Source: Alitta virens (lineage: Eukaryota > Annelida > Polychaeta > Phyllodocida > Nereididae). Taken from it: DNA of 64,000 bases. Both the position numbers and the translations under genes were made by a program. Every line of letters starts with the position of its first letter. Position 1 is the first letter of the stretch. Under the pieces are notes generated by a model. The model did not search any database. It was not told the origin of the DNA and saw only the letters and a program-made list of their open reading frames with translations. Where the stretch lies: the NCBI GenBank assembly GCA_932294295.1, contig OW028575.1, positions 15,256,058 to 15,320,057 of the forward strand. Direction: 5' to 3'. This document shows positions 26,487 through 40,325 of the stretch, in pieces.

Positions 26487-29400
26487 TCTATGGCACCAGG
26501 TTAGGCGTGAGACCAGCATTAAATTCCAACCAAGCACTTGTAAGTTGTGCATAATTATTCTCTTGATTAACTTCTGTCCAGGCACTTGACCAGTGGCATC
26601 CGCAGCCACCTGCTTGCAAATCACCATGGCAATCTCATCTGAATCTGACCACCTCCTCTGCTTCTTCTTTGGTCGTCTAAGTTGGTGCTTCACAACCTAC
26701 ACTCTCTGCATTAATCATTTGTTATTAGCGCTGGCCAAGCAATGTGCACTGTCAGCAGGCACCTTCTCCCATTATGTCCTCTTACTAGGCTCCAATTGAA
26801 TTTATGACCTTGTGCAAGAAAAAGCCAATGCCAAGTATAAAAAGGTGTTGCTCCAGACTAAACACAGACAAGAGGCAGTCATTGGGTCACCTGGGTGCTT
26901 TCCTGCATTCCAGGGTATCCAAGAGTAAACCAAATAACTGTTGCCATGAACTTGCATAACATAATGTGCCATGTACATAATAGACTATTTAATTGGTGAC
27001 TTCAGAGCAATAGTGTGCAACCTCGCCACCTCTGACCTCCCAGGCACCATGCCCCGATTCCAGCATAGCTTATTAGAATCGGAAATCTCATTTGGACGTC
27101 CCCTAACGGTCGTTTTGAACTGAACAACAATACAGATGCGACCTTCTTGCACTCGTCTCTACTTGCAGGTCATTTACGTAAACAGCCTGGTTCCCCGAAA
27201 AGAAGGGCGCATGAAGCATTTTGTTCTGCTGTATTCCACCAATCAACTCAACCTTTATAAGCACAAGCTAGGCAGGAGAGGATATCGCATATGAGTTACG
27301 AACAAAAGCGTATGTTCATTCAATCTCTTCCTAATTAAGAGCCCTGAAGGTAATGAATGAGCGAGATTAATGGTGCATATAAGATTGCTGATTTGGTAAA
27401 CGCTTAATATTATAAGTTGAAAGTATGAACTAACTAGCCAGCATAATTGTTTTGAAAGGCGCACTGAACTACTCACATATGCATGATGAGATATACACGT
27501 AACACACACATATCATGTTGATCATCCTGCTACCCCGCAGAACACACCAAGGCCATTTGAGAGTTCATCAATCCTTTTCAAGTAATAACGTCAACCTGTG
27601 CCCCGATGCAACAAACACAATGGCACACGCCAATGACTGATGAATCAATCGCTAGTTCACAACACATGGCATGACTGTAATTAATTTGCTCTGTGCACTG
27701 AATTTGGCAACAATGGCCCGAATGTCAGTCAGAGCGAAAGTGTATGGACAGTTGGTACTAACAGTCGCCCTATATGGGCCGACGTAAACTCCACATATTA
27801 TAAGAGTAGGTCATGTGTTTATTTGCATCATTCAGGGTCCGTTGGGTCTTTGTAGTGCTAAAAAAACACAGTCCTCTAATACTCTATGGTGGCTTTTTGG
27901 TGGCGATTTGGTGCCTGGAAATAATGATTGAAATAAATGGGGAGAAATGCACTGGCTGACACATTGTGCTAAACCCTAATTAAACAGGCCATGGGGGATG
28001 TAGTTACTACTATATATTATTGAGCTTGGCTTGTTGTTTGTGGAGGTCCACACAGTCTTGTAGCTTAAAATATAAGTCAAGGAGAAGCGCCACCATTAGG
28101 TTAAGGGAGTCGCATGTGGGATCCACTTGATAGAACTCCATATACGACCCCCGACTGACAGCACTTCCGTAAACACGTTACGTAATGGCCGATTACTCCA
28201 CTCCCTACACAGTGACTTTATTCCCTTTTTATTCACTCTTTATTCACTCCTCATTCCCTCTTAATTCGTCACGTTCTGAGCCTGTGATGGCTGGATACAC
28301 TCGGTCCTCCAGGCACCTGGATAAGAGCTGCCTAGAGTGCTATTTCAATATTTTTACCCACTTACTTTGCCGAGTAGTTTCTTCCAAATATTTACTGAAG
28401 TTTTCTACAGGCAATATATGTATATTCTGCCTAGAAAAGGCTATATGGTCAAATATACAGTGCAACAATATTATTATGTCGCCGATACACAAAGGACACC
28501 CTGGAAGAACTAGGATATGCAACAATTAGGCCAGGAATCCATCCTCATTTTCCAATTCATTTCTCCAAAGTGTCAATTATGGCAAACAGATATGGGAAGA
28601 AGCATGTATCTGGGGTTTTCATCCAATATCAATTAAATTCCCTTTTTCCATTTCCAAGAACAGACTGACAGATCCAAATCTACCTAATTTCGGGATTGAA
28701 AACCTTGGTGATTTCTTGGCAGTCATTTCTATCTTGCTGCAGAGCCTGAAAAAGAGTCGCCATCTAATTTACTAACTGCTTTATAACCTACATCACGTTG
28801 TCATCAGGGGAAAAATGACTCGGCTTAATACCGCAGCATCCATCCTGAGGGATCACATATGACAAGCTCATCACGTGGGGCCCATCTTTCACAATATTCT
28901 CAACAACCTGTCTGGGCTGTGGGCTCCCCACATCCGAATTTATCCATAAGATTCCTGATTTCTCAGGGCAAGTTTGGGTGTCTTTCATGAGGTTCATCTG
29001 GGTTAACCCTGCAGCAGAGGTGGGATTTCTGCTTGTACTGATTCCTACAAAACAGTCTGATGCTCTGTGCTAAGGTGTAAAACTCTTAAACTCTTCTTTA
29101 GGGTGAGGGTTTTAGTTTTCTGTGATTGCCGCTAGTAATTCAGCAGCTGTGCACAAATCGTGTACTTTCAGTGACAGTTCAAGTTACCAAACAAGAGATT
29201 ATTCTTAAGGAAAACCGTGATGTGGTAGAATGTATCAATAACAATTATTGCAGTGTAACTAGAACCGAGAACTCGACCTTTGGGTATCTCGTACCAAGAG
29301 GTCAAATATATATCCAGCACCAATAAAGCTAACAAGTGGTAAGATGGCTGAGTGTTATTACTATGGCAGTTGAAGCAGCTCTTTGGCCTGCAGGACATTC

Positions 29401-30250
29401 GCCCACTGACCTGTCCAGTGTCCACCGTACGGTCAATTTAAAGACAGCAATTGCCCAGCAGAGAGCCAGCCTTGCACGCACCATGTCATTCGTTGCATCC
29501 AATCAATAGAGGCACAGGCCAATGACCTCACGATGACCATTGTCCACAATCGCTGCTGATCACGCCACAGGTGCCCTGTCCATCGACCACCGTCCATCGA
29601 CCACTGTCCGGCAAAATCGAACGAATGTTGGAGAATCAGAGCATTAGCGTCAGCGCACACAAGTCATGACACAGCGGTCAGAATACAAAGAGTCAGAATA
29701 AAACATTGCATCTGGTGCAATGAATACATCATTGTTCAATGATTTCTTTTACTCCTCCTGCTCCTCTTCCTCATGCAGAATCCTCACTAATCTGCATAAA
29801 ATTGGACTTATTGTGGGCCTCTACATAGATCTCAAGCTAATGCCACGGTATTGTTGTTTAAAAATAATTTTAACAAAAGAGCTTCAACAAAAGGAATGCT
29901 CTTGAGAAACAGAATTGTGACAGGAAATTCAATATCAGCACTTGTAAATTGGATGCGCATAAACTATCAAATTTGTTTTGGCAAACGAACGCACACACTT
30001 CATCAAAATAAAAAATTTCCACTATTTGAGATGAAAAGAATAAAATAGAAACGAGAAGCCTCGCGCTCAAACCACGTCTCCAGTGGACAAAATCCAACAC
30101 CGAAGATAGAGTAGATTCTGAAAACGGACAGAAACAGAGCCCAGCTGAGATTTAGGTAAACAATGGCAGTTCAGGTTGCAAATTACTAGGCTAAAAAAGT
30201 TGCCATGGTAACAAGACAGAAGAGAAAATTCCAGCAGTGGTGGAGTGATT

Positions 30251-30265
30251 GGGGGGGGGGGGGGG
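30251..30265. repeat. Poly-G run of 15
   Basis: Uninterrupted G tract; length may be unreliable. Confidence 0.9.
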
Positions 30266-30309
30266 AGATAGATCAGGGCAATGTATCAGAAAATGCCCCC
30301 AGGCACCAG

Positions 30310-30329
30310 AAGCAGCAGCAGCAGCAGCG
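30310..30329. repeat. CAG triplet run
   Basis: Six CAG triplets, 45 bp downstream of a 15-base poly-G run. Confidence 0.85.
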
Positions 30330-30904
30330 ACGCCATCCACCATTAGAAGACAGCAACACAAGAGTAGAGCACAAGAGCCAGTCGAACACAAGAGTAGACC
30401 ACATAGGTAGAACACAAAAGTAGAGTTTAATAGTTGAAGACAAGAGTTTAGCAGAGTTCAGGATAACAGTGGAGTGGAGACACAAGAGTTTGGCACAAGA
30501 GTGGAGCAAAAGGCATGGGGACATGAGCAGAGTACAAAATGCACCACAGGGCAAGGATTAGTCACAGGAGTAAAGCACAATGAGTTGAGCTCAATAAAGT
30601 TGAAGCAAAACAAGGGAGTTTAGCACAGGAGCCATATGTCCTTGCAAGTGCTGTCGACAATGTTAAGAAATCTTGAGTTCTGTAGATTGTTTCGGAGACT
30701 ACAACTATTTAAATTAGTTTTCATTCGACAAAAAGCTTTCCAGAAGCTCCGACCAACTAAAAAACAATGTGACCCTTGACTTTGGCAAACTAAAAAACTT
30801 TAATCGTGCAAGATTAAAAATTGAGGACGAATGTGCCATTTTGCAAATTAGCTAACTAATCCAACTGCATTGTATATTAGAGTTTCACCATTCATTCGTT
30901 TATT

Positions 30905-30949
30905 CAGTCAGTAAGTAAGTCAGTTAGTAAGTCAGTCAGTCAGTAAGTT
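30905..30949. repeat. Mixed AGTC/AAGT tetranucleotide repeat
   Basis: Alternating CAGT and AAGT tetramers. The GTAAGT strings inside are repeat units, not splice donors. Confidence 0.85.
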
Positions 30950-33900
30950 GGTAATTATTAATATTTACATTGGCATGATAATAAAAGTGTAAAATGTTAG
31001 CTTAAAAACATATTTTGTCCGGTAATCTATCGCTGTAGGTGACCTCGTTATCAAGGTCACATCAGTTGGGTGTTTCGAGCACATTGATTGCAGCCCTCGA
31101 TTTGTGATCAAACAGTGACATTTCATGCAAAACCCACACAGGCCGTTAGATTGAATAGATTGTCTTACTGAGATGTGAATTTAACAAGCTCAAATGAGCA
31201 CATGAGCATGCATTTCAAAAGGCCAACTTGTTCTACTCTCATTAAATGGATAACCTCAATTATAAAATGCTGTAATGCTTCATAAATCAACTCAATGAAT
31301 CTCGCCTTCTTCTACTTGACTGGCCTTCGAGCGAGAGTTGAGCTATATTCTTATTGTGATGACGTCACTAAATGCAATGGGTTGGAAAAGCCAAGGAAAG
31401 CCGTTAATAATAAAGGATCTAAGAGGAGAAGTTAAAGGCTGGTGATGCTTGGTGTCTTCAGTTCAAGGGAAACTGGCAGGAAAAAGAGGTATAACCAAGG
31501 CACAGCCAATGCATTGCCAAGGTCTTGCATGGTATTGTTAAATTCTTGTTAAATTGTAACAGACCAGCGGCTGAGAGAGGAATTATTGACCATAAATATT
31601 TCACAAGTACTACAAAGCACAAAGGAGAAATGGCAGATAAATCTCCTGAGAGAAAAATGTCCCATTAATCATCTATTTAGGCTGCTGACATCTAATGTTA
31701 ATTATGTGTGAGTGGGATTTACTTGGCAAAAGAGTGTTAATCTGATGTACATCCAAGAAAGAGCAGACACAACGGTAACAAGCAACAAATGTCTGCGACT
31801 TGATCATCCACCCTGATAAGAAGAAGTAATTTGAAATTTTATATCCAAATTTAATATCTCCAGTTAAATTAATAAAACAAGTGTCCTTACAAGGTAAATT
31901 AATATATATGTTAGAATTATAGGATTTTATATGAAGTCCTAAATTTCCAGTCAATTCAACAAGCATTCAATTTATCCTACTTATGAGACAGAGCTTTGAG
32001 GGATATTACGTGTCAACTTCAGTTGGGGCTTCATGTGTTAAACTGAAAGGTATCAAAAAGGGTGCTCCTCTGTCACCAACGACTTTCAATACTGGAAGAC
32101 CCATATGATATGAATTGTTCTATTTTTAGTAAGACTTTTACCGTAAACCGTTTGCAGTATTTGTTATAGCTTCTTATCCTGGCCAGATATTGTGATGGAG
32201 ATATTGCCTTAGACATTCTACACATCTTCCTTTCATGGCTGATAAAACTGGAGTAGACATAAAAGGGAGACTGAAGTCACCAGACAGGGTCTCATCAAAC
32301 TGGTCACAATTCCTTGTGGACATGACTGGCTGTCTGTGAGGAATCCCTGATGAATAGCATTTAAAGCTAGAATGGTCGCCCTGTCCTGGACCATGGAGTT
32401 AGCCAAGGAGCTGTCCAGGCAGCTTGTTAGTTACTGCCATCTACATCGTCATCAACATTACAGCCTGGGGCAGTCTCTTCCACAAACAGCTTTCTCCCTC
32501 AACCAATCTTCCCCCAGGTACTTCCATTGTCTCATAAACACACAATTCATGTATACCTATGGCAAAATGGGCCTTCGTTCAATCAATAGAAGGATCGAAA
32601 AAAGAAAGCTACCCGAGATGGAACCACAATAAAAGTGCTGAAGCTAGCAACACACAATTTGCTAAATTGCTCTACCTTTTATGAAGCAATATAAAAGCAA
32701 TTACTTCAGAGGAAATTAAGCATAAGAGCGCGCTATTTACTGTTGTACATTACAAATATGCAACAAAGACATCGCTCTGAAGGGCTTTGTGTCATCTAAC
32801 TTCTTCCAAGCATATGATCAGAGGGGATGATGCAGCTTTCCATTAATAATACGTACGAGGTATAAAATCGAACACACTGTTCTTTCTGACCTAGTGATTT
32901 TGGCATTGGCGGGGTAGGCAAGGTCAAGCTCATCATAAACAAGCGTGTAGATTTCAGCACAATAAAAACATCACATAATTACCAAGCACAAAAACACATT
33001 TTAGAGGCAGAGTCGTCGAAATACTCGCTTGCTTTTCATATACATAATATCACATTAATATTACATTAAATTTTAAGACAGGATTAGAGAGTATATTGTA
33101 AGACCACTTGGTAAAATAAGTGTCGTACATTTTTAAGGCTAACTATAATTCTGACAAGCCCTGGTTTTGAGATCTGTTTTGTTGCTTTCTTTGTCTGTAG
33201 TCCTAATGATCTGCAAACCTTAGATTGTGGCGATATATTTGTGTCATAAACTGACAACTGACCACTGGTCATTGCAAGATGACCTACACTAGGGATGGAT
33301 CTTGGCAATTCATCAGGGACAGAGAGGTGGGTCTCATCAGAGCTAAGGGCCACCCAGGGCCCATAAAAGAACACAAGGTGAAGAGCGGAATTAAAAGATA
33401 TGGGAGACCCTCCATCCTTGTGAAACATGGCAATAAGGCAATGTATATGAACACCTTATTTATGGCAGCAGGCTGTTAAGCAGGATCAGCAGCCTGCTAC
33501 TTTCATGAGCCAGCCAACTTAAGGCTAAGCCCTAGTGAGGGTAATGTCTACCATTGCATTCCAGCCTATCTCAACCATATTGTTCCACACATCTGATTTA
33601 CATGTACATGGCTTTAATGTAAATCAACACAAGTGCCACAGCAATATAGAGTACAATATAGACGGTACATAAGAGCCAGGGGAAATCCCAGTTTGATTTA
33701 TGCTGGGTAAAAAGCTGCGCTATTGTATTTCAAGCTTTTCCTGTGTAATGAATCTGTAAATTTCCAACCGAGCTGGGACAAAATACCCAACAACAACCTT
33801 TAGTCTAGTTACAGAATGAAGCTTTTAGGCACAGAGGAATTTCGTTTTACATTCGTGAGAGCAAATATATAGTAATTAGGTGTGAGGAAACAGGGTCAGG

Positions 33901-35571
33901 GTCGGAGCAGGAAAAAAAAGCAATTCACCTCTTTATTGAATAGCAGGTGGCTGATATCACAAACAAAGTGTAACTAAAACTGACTCGTTGATTGTTTACT
34001 TGTCTGGATTTGACCCAAAAATACCACATTTAACAACCCAGTAACTTGTAGTAGCAATCAGAGGCAGTAATTGCTGCAATTTACAAGGGTCTTAGAATAA
34101 AAAGTCAAGAGAGAAATAAGTGATCTGGAGCAGGTAAACACATAGCAAAGATAGCAACTAAGATATGATGCTATAAATAGTCCTGGAGGCCTAAAACGAC
34201 TGAGCGGGCCTAAGGTTGTGATTAGTGGATAATGAGGTCACTAGGTCACAGGGGCTTTTTCAGCCTAGTTCTGAGAAATCCTGGGTGGCAATGGGTCACA
34301 AGGCACTGACGTTTGAAGTTCCTTTCTGCATATCGAGTTGCTATATAGTGGGATTTCCTCTATGGACATCGGGACATCAGTCTATTAGACCAGTGATAGC
34401 GACACCTCAATATGGGGGGAACTTCACACTAACGTCATTTACCAAAACTAAATAAGCCATAATAGTATCTCTTAATCTAAGAGATACAGAAGAAACCAAA
34501 CCTGTGTCTTCATCATTAAGGCTCAACGGCACTCCTACAGCAACAAGGTACAATCTAGGAATCTCTAAATATTTCTAGGTACAATACTGTTCCAGGAGAA
34601 CACATTAGCATTAATTGGGATCTCATGATGCTAAATGGCAAAGAGGACTGGGGTCTACATTAGTGCAAACTAGTAACTGGGAGATTACATTAGAATTAAT
34701 TAGACTTTTGGCCTTGAGAAACAGTGATAAAGAGTTGTCTTTGGACTTTGTCTACTTTCTCTTAACACTGTATTGTGATCCATGCCTTCCATTCTGTGGA
34801 CAATCTCTCCCTTCAGTCTACTTTTGCAACTCTAATAAACCTGATTGACAATTCAAGGCTTGCAGCTTGTCAAAGTGACTTGGCAACTCAACAGATGTAT
34901 TGAAAGACACTACAAGTGCCTGGACACTGCAAACACAGCTAGAATACAAGAGACGTCACACACATAAAGTGACAAGCACGACCCAAGAGCACCGTCTGTG
35001 GGCAGTTGCTACAATGTCGATTGTTGCCGCAACAATGCCGGACGTCTGAGCAATCTCCCTAAAGACCTGGCTCTGTGGCACTTAATGGGCTCAAGGATAC
35101 ACAGGGTCATCCTTTGAAGTATGCCATGCACAACTAGGTAGCCTTGTGTATATTAGCGAGAATATATGCAATGTATCTACGTGGAGAATATGTTGAAAGG
35201 GAATGCATGCTGAAACGATATAATGCACATCGGGGTACTTCTGAGTACATTTACCAATGTAAAGTACCGTATATAACAAGTTATTATTGGTTATTTCGTG
35301 TGCATCAAAAATTGTGAAACTTATGCTTATAGACGGATCTACAGTATGACATGCCTGTAAAAAATTTGCTTCATATTGCACTGTCTGGTGACAAAAACAA
35401 CTGCATCTGTGTGCATATGTGTAAGGTCTTGCAAACGTATAATTCCTCCACACATACAGCCTAAGACGCCAAGATGACGTTAAAGACGCCTAGCTCCAAA
35501 TACACCCTTCGTGTATTCTAACAACGTCCTAGGGGGGCAGGGCATCCAGGCCAGCGTCTCTTGCTGTGGTT

Positions 35572-35620
35572 GTTGATGCTGCTGCTGCTGTTGATGCTGC
35601 TGATGCTGCTGATGCTTCTG
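35572..35620. repeat. CTG/GAT triplet run
   Basis: GATGCTGCTGCTGCTGTTGA and similar triplets; non-coding context. Confidence 0.85.
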
Positions 35621-35761
35621 CATCACACCTCAGCATCACCAAATCCCATCATTCTACACTGCCCAGGAGCTCCTCTCCCCATTAAAACTACACAAAGTGT
35701 CGTCATTTAGACTCGCACCCCCCATGGCCTTTTCTTTCTCATTTAGGGAGAGAACGTAGGT

Positions 35762-36128
35762 CAGCAACGAGGATACAGGACTTAGCATCATTTGCGTGTA
35801 TGGAATGAAACCTACAGTAGACAATGCATTCGAGAAAGTCAGACAAAATGACAGCCCAAGGCTCAGTGATAAAGGTCGTGGTTTGTAAAAGAGTCCGAGG
35901 TTCGTTTACTGCACTGTTCCATAACCGCCAGTGACTAATTGGAACTCCGTGTTAATATTAAATTGAAATTGAATTGAAAATAATTTATTTGGCAATTAAA
36001 CAAGAATACAGCAAGGTATTTTTATTTTTTTTTGGCATGGTAAATTTACAATTATTACATATATTATATTAGTGTTAAAATTGCCAGGAGACCCCAAAGA
36101 AACCTCAGTGGGTTGTGTTAGGGGCCAC
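35762..36128. repeat. SINE-like repeat, first tandem copy (103 bp shorter)
   Basis: This 367-bp unit is repeated directly after itself at 36129-36598. It holds a tRNA-like internal promoter pattern: GGCTCAGTGATAAAGG (35860-35875, A-box-like) and GAGGTTCGTTTAC (about 35897, B-box-like) with normal tRNA spacing. An AT-rich tail follows (AATTGAATTGAAAATAATTT). Compared with the second copy it lacks a 103-bp segment after GCATT. Confidence 0.5.
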
Positions 36129-36598
36129 CAGCAACGAGGATACAGGACTTAGGATCATTTGCGTGTATGGAATGAAACCTACAGTAGACAATGCATTTTA
36201 TGCCCAATGTCGAACGTCGCCAGAGACCTGATTGCCTTTGTGAGGTTTGCCACAAGACAGCCATATTAACATTTAGAATTCCTCTTTAAACTATTCCTGT
36301 CGAGAAAGTCAGACAAAATGACAGCCCAAGGCTCAGTGATAAAGGTCGTGGTTTGTAAAAGAGTCCGAGGTTCGTTTACTGCACTGTTCCATAACCGCCA
36401 GTGACTAATTGGAACTACCTGTTAATATTAAATTGAAATTGAATTGAAAATAATTTATTTGGCAATTAAACAAGAATACAGCAAGGTATTTATTTTTTTT
36501 TTGGCATGGTAAATTTACAATTATTACATATATTCTATTAGTGTTAAACTTGCCAGGAGACCCCAAAGAAACCTCAGTGGGTTGTGTTAGGGGCCACC
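36129..36598. repeat. SINE-like repeat, second tandem copy (full length)
   Basis: A 470-bp copy, nearly identical to 35762-36128 apart from a few base changes and an extra 103 bp at 36198-36300. The two copies meet exactly at GGGGCCACC/AGCAACGAGG without spacer. A-box-like and B-box-like motifs recur 470 bp after those of the first copy. The high identity suggests a recent duplication, or an assembly artefact joining two alleles. Confidence 0.5.
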
Positions 36599-36639
36599 TG
36601 AAATTGATGCAATATTAATATTATAATACTAGAAGAAAA

Positions 36640-36735
36640 AAAAATTAATAATAATAATAGTATAAGTTAGTAAAAAAAATAGAAAGGAGAGAGTAATAAT
36701 AATAATGAAAATAATAATGATAATAATATATGACA
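36640..36735. repeat. AAT/ATA-rich microsatellite
   Basis: Runs of AATAATAATA broken by short A-rich interruptions, directly after the SINE-like tandem pair. Confidence 0.8.
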
Positions 36736-38609
36736 AACGATTTAGCAGTACAGGTGAAATTTCTATTATTACATAGAATATAATACTAGATGATGCATGC
36801 AAGTTTTGGACAGTCTTGCGGTGAGGAGGGGGCCACTAAATTAAAATTGTCAGAGTTGGTGCAATACCTTTCGATTCACATATAATTTATAAGACCCTCA
36901 CTTGAATCAAAAAATATTTGGGCAAACAGCAAACTTAGGGATTGGCCAGAATGACATCACATCAACACTCCATAAATCTTATGCGTGAAATGTAGTCAGT
37001 TTGATTGAATGCTCTATGACATAAAAGGCCAAGGTTATGACTTGCTGATATAGTTTATTCTTTCTCATTGGACACTGCAAAAGACCTTGTTCGTAATGAC
37101 AATCCATAGCATTAAGTCCCAACAGACCAAATATTTATTCATTACTTCATAATTTTAATTGCCAAGATTAACAAGCTATTACAACTTATTGAGCAATTGA
37201 CTATTTGTTTCACAGGCAATTCTCAATATTTAAAGCTCTGGTCCTAACATGCAAATTAATTCCCATGGCAGTCGATTCTATGAGTCATTCAATATCAGCT
37301 CAATCTTGTCTGCAAGCCAGACTAGACCAAAGTAGACCTTGCCCTTGACTTGATTCTGTCCCAGTAAAATTTTGCTTGATTGAATAATGTCAACCATCAA
37401 ACTGATTCTTTGTCAGCAGAGTGATTTCTTACACCAAATTCCTATAGAACATCAGGGGACCAGTGCACTGACACAAATCACTACAAAGGGGCGAGCGACC
37501 AAGTGCAACATTTGGCTTTGTGCTAAACGATGCTTCTGGTCTTTGGAAGTGAAAAGGTATCGAGACCCATAGATCAAATGATCAAAGGGAAATCATCAAA
37601 GAGACAGGGGCTGGAGTGCCATCAAACGTTCAATGTATCAAGAGATGCTGATGTTGCTGCTGCTGCTTTTTTTAACTGCCAATTCGTCTGTGCCTCTTTG
37701 GTTTAAGTTTCGTTTGAGAGAAACTAAAGCCAGAAATTGAAGCAGGAGATAAAAGGCAATGCCACTTATTGCAACATTGCATGCAAGTTGGATGAAGCTG
37801 AATCAAAATATAAACTTAACCGTAGCAAAAGGCTTTAATGATGTAAGTTCAATGCATTCGCAAATTCTTGGGATGTTGACTTCATGCTGCCGAACCATTG
37901 TTACCACAAATACTTGTATTCCCTAAAGGGGATAGTATATCATTATTTCACTGTAAAGACCACCTCAGGTAAAAAAAAGTCTTTGTGGTGAAGTAGTCTT
38001 ATTAGTAGGCCAAGTTTAAATCGTAAGAATAAAACAGGTTTCAAATTTTATTTTAATGGCATGAGATTTGGTGAAATTAGCGCTGTTCTAGTTTCTCTAA
38101 GGGGCTTCACTTTACTATCTTTCTCAATCATATCTCAACCATCTTCAAAACGAATAGATCTCACATCTCAACGTCAGGTGGTAATATTTAATGAACGCCA
38201 CAATTCCTTAATTACCTCCATGCAATGTTGAATTACCTGGCCACCAACAACAGTGCACAGCGCCACAGAATGGCATGCATAACCTCCACTAGAGAGATAT
38301 CTGGTGATAGCTGAAAATCATGCAACCTCAAATGGCTTTAATGCGGCGCTCACATTTTGGCAGCAGCCACTAAACTGTCTAATCTACTCGCAAAAGTTAT
38401 TCTCCATCATTTAATGGAGGTTGGTTTTGCATTACTTGGAGACTTCGCGTAAAGCAAGACTTAAAGCTTGGATTTGCCATCTTCTGATTGAACTTTTGCG
38501 AATATCGCAGCCTTCAGCAATGGAAAATGATACAGCAGAGCCACATTTGTATGTTGTAACCAAAAAACTAAACAAAATAACTAAACTGACTCATAATTTA
38601 CAGAAGGAC

Positions 38610-38785
38610 AATATTCAGACAGTCATGGCAATTGTGTTGCATTCACTTGATTTTTTATCCTTAAAATATTCAGCAGTCATGGCAGTTTTCTTGCATTTGT
38701 TTCAACAGCTATGGCAATTTTGTTGAATTCATTTGTTTTTTTCTATAAAATATTCAGCAGCCATGGCAATTGTCTGGCATTCACA
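38610..38785. repeat. Imperfect tandem repeat around CAGTCATGGCAATT
   Basis: CAGTCATGGCAATTGTGTTGC, then variants with CAGTCATGGCAGTT, CAGCTATGGCAATTTTGTTG and CAGCCATGGCAATTGTCTGG, recur roughly every 40-55 bp, partly with the shared spacer AAAATATTCAGCAG. It is intronic or intergenic sequence. The two overlapping frames on the plus strand here come from the repeat. Confidence 0.65.
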
Positions 38786-40284
38786 ATTTCTGCTGCACAT
38801 AGGGCACATAGGGCACATCTGACAGCGTCCGCAAATGGTCAATCCTTCATGCCAATTAGTAAGTCAAGCATATCCCTTGCTAAATCCCATGTAACCCAAT
38901 GCCCATACACCAGACTCACAGACAAGCAATACACCAGAAAATTCCAACACTCGGACAGGAAAAAACGCTAGATTGTTGATAAACGGACATAAGGCTAGTC
39001 ATGGGAGGACAAGCTGATTGGTTCTGAAGTGTATTGGTCTTACATTTCCTGGCGTTTTTCCCTGTCATTTACAATTGTTTCCTTGGTATAGAGTTCATTA
39101 ACCTGTCACGGGGAGTATCAGTACTCTGTGGAAAAAAGGACTGACCAGTGGCAGACGCTTGCCCTCAGAGGATGATGAATCTCAGGCAATTTCTGCAACA
39201 TTAATCTGCGTCACCATGTGACGTCATCACGAATTAATCTAGCTTCAAGGACTCCGACAACTTTTCAAAGTAAACGGCTCTTCAAATTGTCATCGTTTTT
39301 TTATTTTTTTGACTGGTTCCGAGACATCTCCGATCTATAATCTGATATTAGAAATCTTCTGACTAATTAGGCTCCAGTTAGTAATAAATATTAAGATCAT
39401 GCTGTGACTGCTGGAAACTCTGGTGTAAGAAATACCTTACAGAGTGTTTCAAATAGGTTACAACCACAAATGTCATGTGTAATTCTACTTATTTTGTGGT
39501 GACGCTCATAACTTAACATGACGCCAAAGAACCTGCTTCTTTATTTTCTCTCGACTCATATCTAGCTTAATATTTGGTCTATTTTCGACATGAAAACACG
39601 TAATTAAAGCTTTTTAGCTGTGCTACATGACGGGATGATTATTTTGATATTTACTTAAACTTTTCGAATCAACGACACTCATCATGACATTTGCCGCCGT
39701 TCGAGAATCACGCGTGAGGAAAACTTCAAGGGTACCCTTTACACATGCGCGAGACTGACATTTTTCTGAAATGTTCAATAATCGTGAGTCACGTGACCTG
39801 CAGCTTGATCATACGGCCTTCGGCTGTAAGTATCAATTTGAGACATTTATCCAAATTGCTAAATGGTGGGAGATTCAAATGAAAGACTTTCTAGCCAAAC
39901 CAATAAATCTTCAATCAATAATCTTAAACGCAGGTGTTCTGGCAAAGACGCTGTTTGACACAAAGCATTAACTACAGCCTACATATTGACAATACTACTG
40001 GAAGTGAGACTAGCTTTTATTAGAAACTGGTTCAACATTAGCATCCCCACGAAAATGAACTGATATGATGGTTGGATATATGAGAATAATGTCAAGATCA
40101 TTACCACAACATAATCTGATGCAACAGCGTTCCAGTGGCTTTCTGTGCATGGTGGGGATTACTTTATAAAGCTCCTTTTCAAATTGAATTAAAATCAAGG
40201 TTAGCGGAATTTCTCTCCAAGCCCTCATAAAGTTACAGAAATTGCATTATTTTCCACGCAGGAAGCATTGGCCGTTTAAATGAC

Positions 40285-40325
40285 TACGTCATGTACGTCA
40301 TGTACGTCATGTACGTCATGTACGT
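40285..40325. repeat. Tandem array of 9-bp TACGTCATG, 4.5 units
   Basis: Four perfect copies plus TACGT. Each unit contains ACGTCA, the CRE half-site extended. Perfect identity implies recent expansion. Confidence 0.9.

Larger units (their letters stand above)
26487..35761. other. No gene recognised; probable intron with simple repeats
   Basis: Contains triplet and G runs, the CAGT repeat and a TGACGTCA at 31360. Short open frames show no exon structure. Confidence 0.55.
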
